Positions 35,978-43,358 of a stretch of 46,121 bases of DNA are shown here, piece after piece (within the stretch, counting starts at the first letter, position 1; each line of letters opens with the position of its first letter). The stretch comes from an uncultured Prevotella sp. GTDB taxonomy: Bacteria; Bacteroidota; Bacteroidia; Bacteroidales; Bacteroidaceae. The notes beneath the pieces were generated by a model. The model was not told the DNA's origin. It saw nothing but the letters and a program-made list of their open reading frames with translations, and made no database searches. Both the position numbers and the translations under genes were made by a program. Where the stretch lies: the NCBI GenBank assembly GCA_946998295.1, contig CAMPYS010000015.1:1-46121 (forward strand), in the 5' to 3' direction.

Positions 35978-36157
35978 ATGTTATTTAAGTTTTTAAAATT
36001 TATAAAACGTCATGTTTTGTTATCAACTGCTATAACTACTGCAGGTATTGCTGTTACTATTACTTTAGTTGCTTGCCGTACATCTTTAAATGCTGATAAG
36101 CTTCATTTTAATGGTTGCTTTGGTTCTTCTTGTACTGTTTTAGATTCTGTTAAATAG
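35978..36157 (+). CDS. Small lipoprotein-like prophage protein
   Basis: This 59-codon ORF is too short for most gene finders. The basic N-terminus (FKFLKFIKRH) is followed by a hydrophobic segment (13-32) ending in the lipobox LVAC with Cys33. The mature part would be a 27-residue peptide with two further Cys. It starts 2 bases after the preceding stop and ends 1 base before the rep ATG, so it is packed in like a real gene. Possible roles are lysis, superinfection exclusion or membrane docking; none is shown. Confidence 0.65.
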   Translation: MLFKFLKFIKRHVLLSTAITTAGIAVTITLVACRTSLNADKLHFNGCFGSSCTVLDSVK

Positions 36158-36158
36158 T

Positions 36159-37664
36159 ATGTCTTTAAGTCTTAGTAATATTAATAATTGTATTAATCCT
36201 CTACGTATTATAAATCCTTATACTAGAGAAGTTTTATACGTTCCTTGCCGTTCTTGTTCAGGTTGTCGTAATTCTTATGGTTTAAAATGGACTTTGCGTG
36301 TAGAAAAGGAATCTAAGTTTCATCGTTATGTAATGTTTGTTACCTTAACTTATGATAATGATCATTTACCTGTATATTATCCTATTTTTAAAGATGGTTT
36401 GAAATATTGGTTATCTTCTCAAGATGTTAGAGAAATAAATAATATAGATTTTGATATTACTAGGTCTTTTACTCAATTTACTGATAATTCAGATAATAGT
36501 TATTTTGCTATTTCTGATGCATTATTTACTAATAGTTATTATAAAATACCCCAAGGTATTAATAAACATTGCGTTGCTTGTGTTTCTCGTATTGATTGCA
36601 AGAAATTTATAAAGCGTCTTCGCTCTAATATATCATATTATTTTAAAAAAAATCATATAAATGAAGATCAACGAATTAGGTATTTTTTGTGTTCCGAATA
36701 TGGACCTTCAACCTTACGCCCGCATTATCACGCCATATTTTGGTTTGATTCGTCTTCCCTCTGTGGAGTATTCTCGAAATTGTTATCTTCGAGTTGGAAG
36801 AATGGTTTTACGGACTGTAGTCTCGTCAACTCTTCAGCCCCCCAGTATGTGGCAAAATACGTTAGTGGCAATACTAGTCTCCCAGGTTTATATAAGTCGA
36901 AACCTTTCCGCACGTTCCACTTATCAAGTAAATCACCAATTATCGGCTATAGCTCGGACGATGAGAAAGCATTTTTCGAAGATGTCTTTAAAGGAACTTA
37001 CGGACATCGTGAATATTGTATTACCTCTAAATCCTTTGTACATGTTCAACCTCCCCGTTCTTTTGAAAATCGATACTTCCCAAAGTGTAGAGGATATATC
37101 CAAGACACTGATTCTAAAAAATTGGGAGTTTATTCAGCTGCGTACAATTATTTTAAAAGGAAAAAATCCCTTAAAGGATTAAGTAAATATTTACATTCTT
37201 ATTTTTTAGATAATTTAACCGATATACATTGTAGTTTATCTTGTTTGCGTTGGTGTCTTCGTTTTCATGATACTCCTGAAATTTATTTTTTACGTCTTCA
37301 AGGTTACTATTCTAAAAAGGAATTATATCTACTAAAAAAACGCTTTGATTATCAGAATGATTATATAACTTCAGGTTATCCTCGTTCTCATTTATTAGAC
37401 TTTGATTTAACTATATATGAACGTTTACCTCGTACTAGGTACGGTTATTTAAATAGTTATTTATTTAGTTCTTTGTCCTCTTATGGTGTTGATCCGTCTT
37501 TAATTTATGATAGTAATGGTTTTATTATACCCTCCGAGGTTATCAAGTTAAAACAGTGTAGTTCTGATTTTTGGAAACATAATGTAGATTTATCTATTAA
37601 AATAGAGAATGATTCAAACAAATATAAAACATTTAATGATAAAATTAACATTTTTAATTATTAG
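36159..37664 (+). CDS. Microvirus replication initiator (VP4/Rep, HUH endonuclease)
   Basis: This 501-residue rolling-circle initiator nicks the viral plus strand and stays bound to its 5' end. VPCRSCSGC (28-36) is the Cys motif seen in microvirus VP4. VTLTYDNDHLP (about 61-71) is motif 1, HYH (189-191) in RPHYHAIFW the metal-binding HUH pair, and YVAKY (230-234) gives two tyrosines three residues apart, as in phiX174 A protein. The protein extends about 260 residues past the catalytic Tyr. The bases 36680-37115, which encode the catalytic core, use far more C- and G-ending codons than the rest of the gene and are open in a second frame. Confidence 0.95.
   Translation: MSLSLSNINNCINPLRIINPYTREVLYVPCRSCSGCRNSYGLKWTLRVEKESKFHRYVMFVTLTYDNDHLPVYYPIFKDGLKYWLSSQDVREINNIDFDITRSFTQFTDNSDNSYFAISDALFTNSYYKIPQGINKHCVACVSRIDCKKFIKRLRSNISYYFKKNHINEDQRIRYFLCSEYGPSTLRPHYHAIFWFDSSSLCGVFSKLLSSSWKNGFTDCSLVNSSAPQYVAKYVSGNTSLPGLYKSKPFRTFHLSSKSPIIGYSSDDEKAFFEDVFKGTYGHREYCITSKSFVHVQPPRSFENRYFPKCRGYIQDTDSKKLGVYSAAYNYFKRKKSLKGLSKYLHSYFLDNLTDIHCSLSCLRWCLRFHDTPEIYFLRLQGYYSKKELYLLKKRFDYQNDYITSGYPRSHLLDFDLTIYERLPRTRYGYLNSYLFSSLSSYGVDPSLIYDSNGFIIPSEVIKLKQCSSDFWKHNVDLSIKIENDSNKYKTFNDKINIFNY
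36661..37182 (+). CDS. Candidate overlapping gene inside rep (+1 frame)
   Basis: A 173-codon ATG ORF lies wholly within rep in the +1 frame. Its extent nearly matches the stretch where rep changes codon use (about 36680-37115). In this arrangement the rep third codon position is the second position of the inner frame, so inner coding would force exactly such a change. In the island, rep codons of form NTA are followed by T or C, which avoids inner stops. The ATG is preceded by an A-rich run (TTTTAAAAAAAATCATAA), the normal context here. The product is basic with hydrophobic patches and no recognised domain. The higher GC also lowers stop frequency in all frames, so chance is not excluded. Confidence 0.4.
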   Translation: MKINELGIFCVPNMDLQPYARIITPYFGLIRLPSVEYSRNCYLRVGRMVLRTVVSSTLQPPSMWQNTLVAILVSQVYISRNLSARSTYQVNHQLSAIARTMRKHFSKMSLKELTDIVNIVLPLNPLYMFNLPVLLKIDTSQSVEDISKTLILKNWEFIQLRTIILKGKNPLKD

Positions 37665-37670
37665 TTATTT

Positions 37671-39731
37671 ATGAGTGCTTTTAATTTACCTACACCAAAT
37701 CCGAGTTTACCTCGTAATGGTTTTGATTTAAGTAGTCGCCGTGTCTTTTCTGCTCCTGCTGGTGCTTTGCTACCTGTTGGATGTTGGGAAACTAATCCAG
37801 GTGAACATTTTCGTATTAGTGTTAGTGATTTAGTTCGTACACGTGAACTTAATACTGCTGCTTTTACACGTTGTAAGGAATATTATCATTTTTTCTTTGT
37901 TCCTTATAAGTCTTTATGGTCTTCTTCTGATAAGTTTTTTACAGGTGTTTCAAATTCTGATAGTTCTTTAGTAGATCCACGTAACTTTTTCCATGATTCT
38001 TTGCCTCTTACAGCTGGTTCTTCTAGTAGTTGTGCTCTTCCTACTTATGATTCTAGTAGTTTTGATTCCGATGTTTTAAATAAAGCTTTTAATTCAGTAC
38101 CGTCTAAAACTCCTAATTTTAATTTACAACAATTATTAGATAAACTTTGTTTTAAGTTAGATAAAAAAATTATTGAGTCAGGTCTTGATTCTACTGAGCT
38201 TTCAGATAGTTTACAATCTTTTAAACGTGATTCTTTAGGTTATCGTTATAGTCTTGGCTCTTATCGTTTGTTACATATGTTAGGATATGGTGTTTATCCT
38301 AATGGTAAAGTTAGATGTTCTAGTAATATAGGTTTTGATTCTACTAATGATAAAAAATCTATTTCCGATTCTGATTTGTCTAAAAAAGCATTAGAATTTA
38401 TAAAAAAAAGTGATGAATATAAAAATTTAGATATTCGTACTATGCCAGAGGATGAATTTATAAAAATATATGATAAAGTTTTGCGTTTGTTGTCTTCTCC
38501 TGGTAATTATGGTTCTTATACTGCTGCTTTTTCTGGTTCTTTCCGTGATACTGTTAGATCTTCTGATTTAAAATTTACTCCTAATCCTTTTAGATTGTTT
38601 GCATATCAACGTATATATAACGACTTTTATCGTAATGACAATTACGAGAAATCTAACCCACTCTCTTTTAATTGTGATTTTGCTTTCAGTGATAAAAATT
38701 TGTCAATTACTACCGAGCAAATGGTTTGCGCTTGCCAATTAAGATATAGGCATTGGTCTAAAGATTGGTTGACTTCTGTTGTTCCTACTCCTAATTATAA
38801 CGAAGGTATTTTTAATTTACCTCTTTATGTTGGTACTTCAGGTTCTTCTGGAACTGTTTTCCGTGATGATTTAAGTACTTCCATTCAGTTACAAGGTAAT
38901 CAGACTTTTAACGTCCAGGATATTCGTGCCGCTTTCGCTCTAGATAAAATGCTTGAAGCTACTCGCCGTGCTAATGGTTTAGATTATTCTAGTCAGATTG
39001 CTGCCCACTTTGGTTTTAATGTTCCAGAATCTCGCAGGAATTGCGCTCAGTTTATAGGTGGTTTTGATAATGTTGTTTCAATTAGTGAAGTTGTTTCCCA
39101 GTCTTCTGGCTCTGTTGATGGTAAAGGCTCTCAACCGTCTGTTACAGGTCAAGTATTTGGTAAAGGTTTAGGTTCTTTAAGTAGTGATGTTATAGAATTT
39201 GATTCCAAAGAGCATGGTGTAATTATGTGTATTTATTCAGTATCTCCACAAGTGGACTATAATGCTTATAATATGGATTCTTTTAATCGTAAATTAACTC
39301 GTGAGGACTATTATCAACCCGAGTTCCAAAACTTAGGTTATCAACCTTTAGAAGGTCTTGATTTTGCTTTAACTGTTAATCCTGATGGTACTTCCGATAA
39401 TGATTTTAATAACTCTATACTTGGTTATACTCCTCGTTATATGGAATATAAAACTGCTCGTGATGTAATATTTAATAATTTTATGTCTGGTGGTTCTTTG
39501 TCTGCTTGGTGTACTCCTCGTAATGATTTATTTAGGTCTGTTCTAGATAATAAAAATAAAAAGTTTTTTTCAGTTAATCCAACTACTTTATTAGTTGACC
39601 CTGCTGTCTTAAATCCTATATTTGCTTTTAATTATGATGGTACTACTGAAACAGATCAATTCTTAGTAAATAGTTATTTTGATGTTAAGGCTGTTCGTCC
39701 TATGTCAGTTTATGGTTTAAGTCAATTATAA
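37671..39731 (+). CDS. Microvirus major capsid protein VP1
   Basis: This 686-residue protein is the F-type jelly-roll capsid subunit. The N-terminus FNLPTPNPSLPRNGFDLSSR and PVGCWETNPGEHFRISV followed by YYHFFFVPYKSLW (about 77-89) are typical of Bacteroidetes microvirus VP1. QLRYRHWSKDWLTSVVPTPN (about 357-376) and PRYMEYKTARD near the C-terminus are further family signatures. Its length is above that of gokushoviruses and close to Alpavirinae. It follows rep by 6 bases. Confidence 0.95.
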   Translation: MSAFNLPTPNPSLPRNGFDLSSRRVFSAPAGALLPVGCWETNPGEHFRISVSDLVRTRELNTAAFTRCKEYYHFFFVPYKSLWSSSDKFFTGVSNSDSSLVDPRNFFHDSLPLTAGSSSSCALPTYDSSSFDSDVLNKAFNSVPSKTPNFNLQQLLDKLCFKLDKKIIESGLDSTELSDSLQSFKRDSLGYRYSLGSYRLLHMLGYGVYPNGKVRCSSNIGFDSTNDKKSISDSDLSKKALEFIKKSDEYKNLDIRTMPEDEFIKIYDKVLRLLSSPGNYGSYTAAFSGSFRDTVRSSDLKFTPNPFRLFAYQRIYNDFYRNDNYEKSNPLSFNCDFAFSDKNLSITTEQMVCACQLRYRHWSKDWLTSVVPTPNYNEGIFNLPLYVGTSGSSGTVFRDDLSTSIQLQGNQTFNVQDIRAAFALDKMLEATRRANGLDYSSQIAAHFGFNVPESRRNCAQFIGGFDNVVSISEVVSQSSGSVDGKGSQPSVTGQVFGKGLGSLSSDVIEFDSKEHGVIMCIYSVSPQVDYNAYNMDSFNRKLTREDYYQPEFQNLGYQPLEGLDFALTVNPDGTSDNDFNNSILGYTPRYMEYKTARDVIFNNFMSGGSLSAWCTPRNDLFRSVLDNKNKKFFSVNPTTLLVDPAVLNPIFAFNYDGTTETDQFLVNSYFDVKAVRPMSVYGLSQL

Positions 39732-39741
39732 TATATATTCT

Positions 39742-40245
39742 ATGGATAGAAATTTGATTTTATGCGATAATTATCGTTCAAATGATACGTATTTAAATAG
39801 TGTTCCTGCTTCTGTTAATGGTATTCCTAACGCTGTTGAAATGTTGGATAAATCTGTATTTGATACGCTTTGTCCTGTTAATCCTGTTACAGGTTTTCGT
39901 GATAATTCTTTGTCTCGTTTGACCTCTCCTAGTGTTTCACCTAAAGAAAAGGAATTAATCTTAAATTCTCTTGGTTCTGTTCGTCCTCCTCGTAATAATA
40001 CTAAAGGACTTTCCAATGATGATATATTAGATATTTTACCTTCTCGTTATCTTTCCGATCCTGTTGAAATAGATAGTTTTAAAAATTTTGTAGATGATTT
40101 ATTAAAACAACGTGATAAAAATAATACATCAGTAGATAATAATAAAGATGATACTACGTTAAATAATAAAGATGATACTACGTTAAATAATAATGATACT
40201 ACAGATATTAATAACAATAATAATGAATCTATAAATAATAATTAA
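39742..40245 (+). CDS. Microvirus internal scaffolding protein VP3-like
   Basis: This is a 167-residue acidic, low-complexity protein placed between VP1 and VP2, where microviruses keep the internal scaffold. The middle part (SPSVSPKEKELILNSLGS) and the helical DDILDILPSRYLSDPVEID look structured. The C-terminal 45 residues are Asn/Asp-rich with a tandem repeat NKDDTTLN. Identification rests mainly on size and position, since scaffold proteins diverge quickly. Confidence 0.75.
   Translation: MDRNLILCDNYRSNDTYLNSVPASVNGIPNAVEMLDKSVFDTLCPVNPVTGFRDNSLSRLTSPSVSPKEKELILNSLGSVRPPRNNTKGLSNDDILDILPSRYLSDPVEIDSFKNFVDDLLKQRDKNNTSVDNNKDDTTLNNKDDTTLNNNDTTDINNNNNESINNN
40141..40188 (+). repeat. 24-bp tandem duplication in the VP3 gene
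   Basis: Two exact 24-bp units (40141-40164 and 40165-40188) encode NKDDTTLN twice. A partial third unit follows. The frame is kept. Confidence 0.9.
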
Positions 40246-40246
40246 T

Positions 40247-41305
40247 ATGCCCTTACCTCTTGTTGGTGCCTCCCTTATTTCGGGAGGTGCTTCCCTTTTA
40301 GGAAACGCTTTTACTAACTTCATGAACTCTCAATCAGTTGATGAACAATATCGCCGTAATTTCGATATGATGCGTTACCAAAATGATTTTAATGTACAGC
40401 AACAAAATAAAATGTTGGAATATAATTTACCTATTAATCAGCGTAAACGTTTTGAGGCTGCTGGTATAAATCCCTATATGGCTTTATCTTCTATGAATCC
40501 AGGTTCTATTCAATCCTCTTTGCAATCTGCTTCAGCTAATCCTACACCTGCTAAACAGTTTTCAGAACCTCCAATATCTGAAGCTTTTAATAATTACTTA
40601 TCTTCTCAGTTACAAACTGCACAAATTAGAAATTTAAATGCTACTGCTGAATCGCAAGAAATATCTAATAAAGTTCAGGAGCGTCGTCAAGGTCTTGAAG
40701 TTAAATTATTAGAAGAAAATTTACATGGACTTGTAAACACTAATGAAATAAGTGATGATACTTTAGAACTTCAAAAACAAATGATTTCTCTTGGTGTCGA
40801 TAATGCTCGTGCTGATCTAGCAATAAAAGATGTTCAAGAAAAAATATTAAACTTTGATTTAGGTATTAAAAATAAATATGAGGAAGCTCAAGTACAAGTT
40901 GCTTTATATTCTTCTTTTGTTCAAAATTATGCTACTATAGCTAATGTAGCAATAAATCAACAAAATGCAAATACTAATCGCTATAATGCTGTTACTAATC
41001 GTATTAATGTAAATAATAATTATAAATTAGGTTTAGAAGCTAATCAAATAGCTAGGTATAATGCAAATACTAATCGCTATAATGCTGTTACTAATCGTAT
41101 GCAAATGCATGCAGTTTTGAAAAATTTGAACGCTTCTACTCTTAAAATACTTTCAGAAAATAAAGGTATTAAAATAGATAATGCTTGGAAAGATGCTATT
41201 AATGCAGCTAATATAAGTTTAATTAATAATACTATGGATTTTAATAATGAAAAACTTTGGTTAGAGAATAAAAGTCAAATTTTTAGATTTGTTCCTTGGT
41301 GGTAA
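40247..41305 (+). CDS. Microvirus minor capsid / DNA pilot protein VP2
   Basis: The 352-residue pilot protein delivers viral DNA through the host envelope. The N-terminus is a Gly/Ala-rich hydrophobic segment (GASLISGGASLLGNAFTNF). Next is YRRNFDMMRYQNDFNVQQQN, leading to RFEAAGINPYMALS, a hallmark of microvirus VP2. The rest is helical and Gln/Asn-rich, likely coiled coil, with two 41-bp direct repeats at 40964 and 41060 that encode NANTNRYNAVTNR. It begins 1 base after the VP3 stop. Confidence 0.93.
   Translation: MPLPLVGASLISGGASLLGNAFTNFMNSQSVDEQYRRNFDMMRYQNDFNVQQQNKMLEYNLPINQRKRFEAAGINPYMALSSMNPGSIQSSLQSASANPTPAKQFSEPPISEAFNNYLSSQLQTAQIRNLNATAESQEISNKVQERRQGLEVKLLEENLHGLVNTNEISDDTLELQKQMISLGVDNARADLAIKDVQEKILNFDLGIKNKYEEAQVQVALYSSFVQNYATIANVAINQQNANTNRYNAVTNRINVNNNYKLGLEANQIARYNANTNRYNAVTNRMQMHAVLKNLNASTLKILSENKGIKIDNAWKDAINAANISLINNTMDFNNEKLWLENKSQIFRFVPWW
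40964..41100 (+). repeat. 41-bp direct repeat pair in the VP2 gene
   Basis: Exact copies lie at 40964-41004 and 41060-41100, 96 bp apart start to start, which is 32 codons, so the frame is kept. They encode NANTNRYNAVTNR twice in the coiled-coil region. Confidence 0.9.
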
Positions 41306-41322
41306 TTTAATTTTCTTGTGTT

Positions 41323-41481
41323 ATGGATAAAAATGATATTATTGAAATTTTACAATTTATTTTTACTAATATTTATAAATTTATTATTCGTTTTAAATAT
41401 TTCTTTTTAATTCTATTTATATTTTATATCTTATTCATGTTTATAGCTCTTATTGATTTATTAAAATGTATTTTTATTTAA
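41323..41481 (+). CDS. Small membrane protein at the prophage 3' end
   Basis: This 52-residue ORF starts 17 bases after VP2. After a short charged N-terminus (MDKNDIIEI) most of the protein is Phe/Ile/Leu, with a basic spot (IRFKYF) before a long membrane segment (FFLILFIFYILFMFIALIDL). The single-helix build suits a small lysis or envelope-acting phage protein; this is inference only. It is too short for standard gene calls. Confidence 0.55.
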   Translation: MDKNDIIEILQFIFTNIYKFIIRFKYFFLILFIFYILFMFIALIDLLKCIFI

Positions 41482-41545
41482 TCATTTATTTACAACTTGT
41501 TTGTAATATAAATGTTAAATATAAATAGTACTTTGTGTATAAAAA

Positions 41546-41710
41546 ATGGGTTTTAGTGATTTATTCTCTAAAACTCTTTTTTTATGTTTATTCTCTTTTG
41601 ATGTAAATTCTTATTCGGTTTTCACAACGTGCAGGGCTTTAAATCTTTTTAGCCCTGTGGGCTATTACTTGACCTACTTTACAAAAACCGACAGAATCGC
41701 ATTTATTTAA
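41546..41710 (+). CDS. Possible 54-residue ORF in the prophage 3' region
   Basis: An ATG ORF begins MGFSDLFSKTLFLCLF and ends DRIAFI, filling the space between the small membrane protein gene and the right attachment site. Its second half coincides with the nested stem-loop (41615-41691) and is richer in G and C than its surroundings. It may be a small gene, or the openness may be a by-product of a structured DNA signal. The terminator-like hairpin at 41550-41583 lies over its start, which argues against it. Confidence 0.3.
   Translation: MGFSDLFSKTLFLCLFSFDVNSYSVFTTCRALNLFSPVGYYLTYFTKTDRIAFI
41550..41583 (+). terminator. Possible prophage terminator
   Basis: GTTTTAG (41550-41556) pairs with CTAAAAC (41568-41574) around 11 bases, followed by TC and eight T residues from 41576. 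It lies after the VP2 and small membrane protein genes. Confidence 0.5.
41615..41691 (+). other. Nested stem-loop, candidate ssDNA replication or packaging signal
   Basis: TCGGTTTT (41615-41622) pairs with AAAACCGA (41684-41691). Inside this, CAGGGCT (41632-41638) pairs with AGCCCTG (41651-41657). The tract is much richer in G and C than neighbouring prophage sequence and lies about 50 bases from the right attachment site. In microviruses the intergenic region carries structured signals for complementary-strand synthesis or packaging; this is the obvious candidate here. Confidence 0.5.
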
Positions 41711-41729
41711 CCTATTTGTATTTTTTAAC

Positions 41730-41757
41730 TTTTTACATAATCGACATTATAGTTTTA
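41730..41757. other. Right dif-like attachment site (attR)
   Basis: It has the same 11-6-11 form as the left copy: TTTTTACATAA, TCGACA, TTATAGTTTTA. The core and inner arms match the left site exactly; the outer part of the first arm differs, as expected when one arm comes from the phage and the other from the host. Confidence 0.88.
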
Positions 41758-41968
41758 TTTATAGTTTTTAACATTATAAGTTATTACAGTAGTTATTAGG
41801 TATTAAGGAGTATTATAATAATTAAATTAAGTCTTTTGTAATTTTCTTGGTATAATACATTAATTATATAATTATATGAACTTTGAAGAGTTAAGACGCA
41901 TCAAATTATTAAATATTTTGTATTAATTCAATTTATTAGATTAAATTTTTAGTTTATAAAAAAATATA

Positions 41969-41976
41969 TAACTTTG
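41969..41976 (+). promoter_or_regulatory. -7 box of the glycerate kinase gene
   Basis: TAACTTTG lies 24 bases before the ATG at 42001. No -33 TTTG is seen at the right distance. The rest of the 240-base gap from the right attachment site is AT-rich without ORFs. Confidence 0.5.
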
Positions 41977-42000
41977 TATATATTAATAATAGCATAGCCG

Positions 42001-43125
42001 ATGAAAATATTACTTGCTTTTGATTCTTTCAAAGGTTCATTAAGTGCCCAAGAGGCTGTTAGTGCTGCTAATTATGCAATAAAAAAATTATTTCCATTAA
42101 TTAAAACTATAGAGCTACCATTAGCTGATGGTGGAGATGGCACAGTTCAAGTTTTATCACATTATTTATTAGGAAATTCTATTTTTGTAAAAACACATGA
42201 TCCATTAATGCGGCCTATAACTTCTAAATATTTTATTAGTAAAGACAAAACTACAGCTATAATAGAAATGGCAGCAGCTGCTGGTTTATTACTTCTTTCT
42301 ACAACGGAGCGTAATCCTATGGAAACAACAACTTTTGGAGTTGGTGAATTGCTGCTTGATGCAATCCATCAAGGAGTACGTCGCATATTTATAGGATTAG
42401 GCGGCAGTAGTACAAACGATGGCGGTATGGGCTTTCTTTCTGCATTAGGCTATCGTTTTTTAGACAGTTCAGGTAAGCAACTATATGGTTGTGGTAAAAA
42501 TTTAAGTAAAATAGTCTCAATACTACCTCCTATAATTACACAATATAGTGGTGTTGATATCGAAGCCATTTGTGATGTAACTAATCCTTTATATGGTACT
42601 AATGGTTCTGCCCATGTTTATTCAATGCAAAAAGGTGCTACTTTGGATATGATAACCAAACTTGATAAAGGTTTATGCCATTATTCAAAGTTAATAGGTG
42701 TAGATCCATTTATAAAAGGTTCTGGTGCAGCTGGAGGATTAGGTTATGCACTTAATTTTATCAAATCTAATTTACGTAATGGTACAGATATTGTTTTTGA
42801 AATATCTAATTTTGATACTAATCTTTTAAATGCAGATTTAGTGATTACAGGCGAAGGTTGTATAGATAGTCAAACATTATCAGGCAAACTTCCTTTTGGA
42901 GTATTAAGCAAAGCAAGAAAACAAGGGATTCCAGTCATTGCTTTAGCAGGAAAGGTTAAAGATAAGCAAAAACTATTAGAGGCAGGATTTGATAGTGTGT
43001 ACCAAATAACTCCACAAGCGCAAACTTTATCTGAAGCAATGCTCCCTGCTACAGCTAAAAAAAATATATATACTACTATTCAAGTTTGTTTATCAGAATA
43101 TTTTAATAATAGATTACTTTTATAA
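42001..43125 (+). CDS. glxK: Glycerate 2-kinase (GlxK/GarK type)
   Basis: It phosphorylates glycerate with ATP to make phosphoglycerate in the cytoplasm. The 374-residue length is typical for the family. ILLAFDSFKGSLSAQEA (3-19), LADGGDGTV (41-49), GLGGSSTNDGGMGFLSALGY and GSGAAGGLGYAL are the signatures of glycerate kinase type 1. It stands alone, just beyond the prophage, and was the host gene on the right side of the integration site. Confidence 0.95.
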   Translation: MKILLAFDSFKGSLSAQEAVSAANYAIKKLFPLIKTIELPLADGGDGTVQVLSHYLLGNSIFVKTHDPLMRPITSKYFISKDKTTAIIEMAAAAGLLLLSTTERNPMETTTFGVGELLLDAIHQGVRRIFIGLGGSSTNDGGMGFLSALGYRFLDSSGKQLYGCGKNLSKIVSILPPIITQYSGVDIEAICDVTNPLYGTNGSAHVYSMQKGATLDMITKLDKGLCHYSKLIGVDPFIKGSGAAGGLGYALNFIKSNLRNGTDIVFEISNFDTNLLNADLVITGEGCIDSQTLSGKLPFGVLSKARKQGIPVIALAGKVKDKQKLLEAGFDSVYQITPQAQTLSEAMLPATAKKNIYTTIQVCLSEYFNNRLLL

Positions 43126-43358
43126 TACAGTTATTTTTATCCATTATTATTGTTGAAAAAATATTTCAAAACTCACTTCTTAACTTTCATTCCGAAATAA
43201 TTTTATTTTAAAACAAATGTAATATAAGTAGGAAAATACCTTTCATCTAAAAACTTATTATTTATAAAATGAAACTATTTTATTTATGCTAACTTTATAT
43301 TTTAGTTTAAATTTATGTGTAAATAAGCCCGTTTACTTACAAAATAACACCTATTTTG
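43126..43358. other. AT-rich intergenic region after glxK
   Basis: No ORF, RNA gene or clear hairpin is seen in these 233 bases. The regulatory sites of the next unit start at 43359. Confidence 0.6.

Larger units (their letters stand above)
35691..41746 (+). mobile_element. Microviridae prophage (Alpavirinae-like), about 6.05 kb
   Basis: All genes are on the plus strand: two small ORFs, Rep (VP4), major capsid (VP1), scaffold (VP3), pilot/minor capsid (VP2), one or two small ORFs and a structured non-coding tract, bounded by two dif-like sites 6,050 bp apart. No frame is broken in the recognised genes. There is no integrase or transposase gene, so XerC/XerD-mediated integration at dif, as proposed for microvirus proviruses of Bacteroidetes, is the likely mechanism. 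The genes use T-ending codons heavily and the plus strand is rich in T, as often found for the packaged strand of ssDNA phages. Confidence 0.95.

Noticed and set aside
36728..36913. Minus-strand 61-codon ORF within rep
   Set aside because: It is short, antisense to the conserved Rep core, and opened by the local rise in GC; no start context or neighbours support it.
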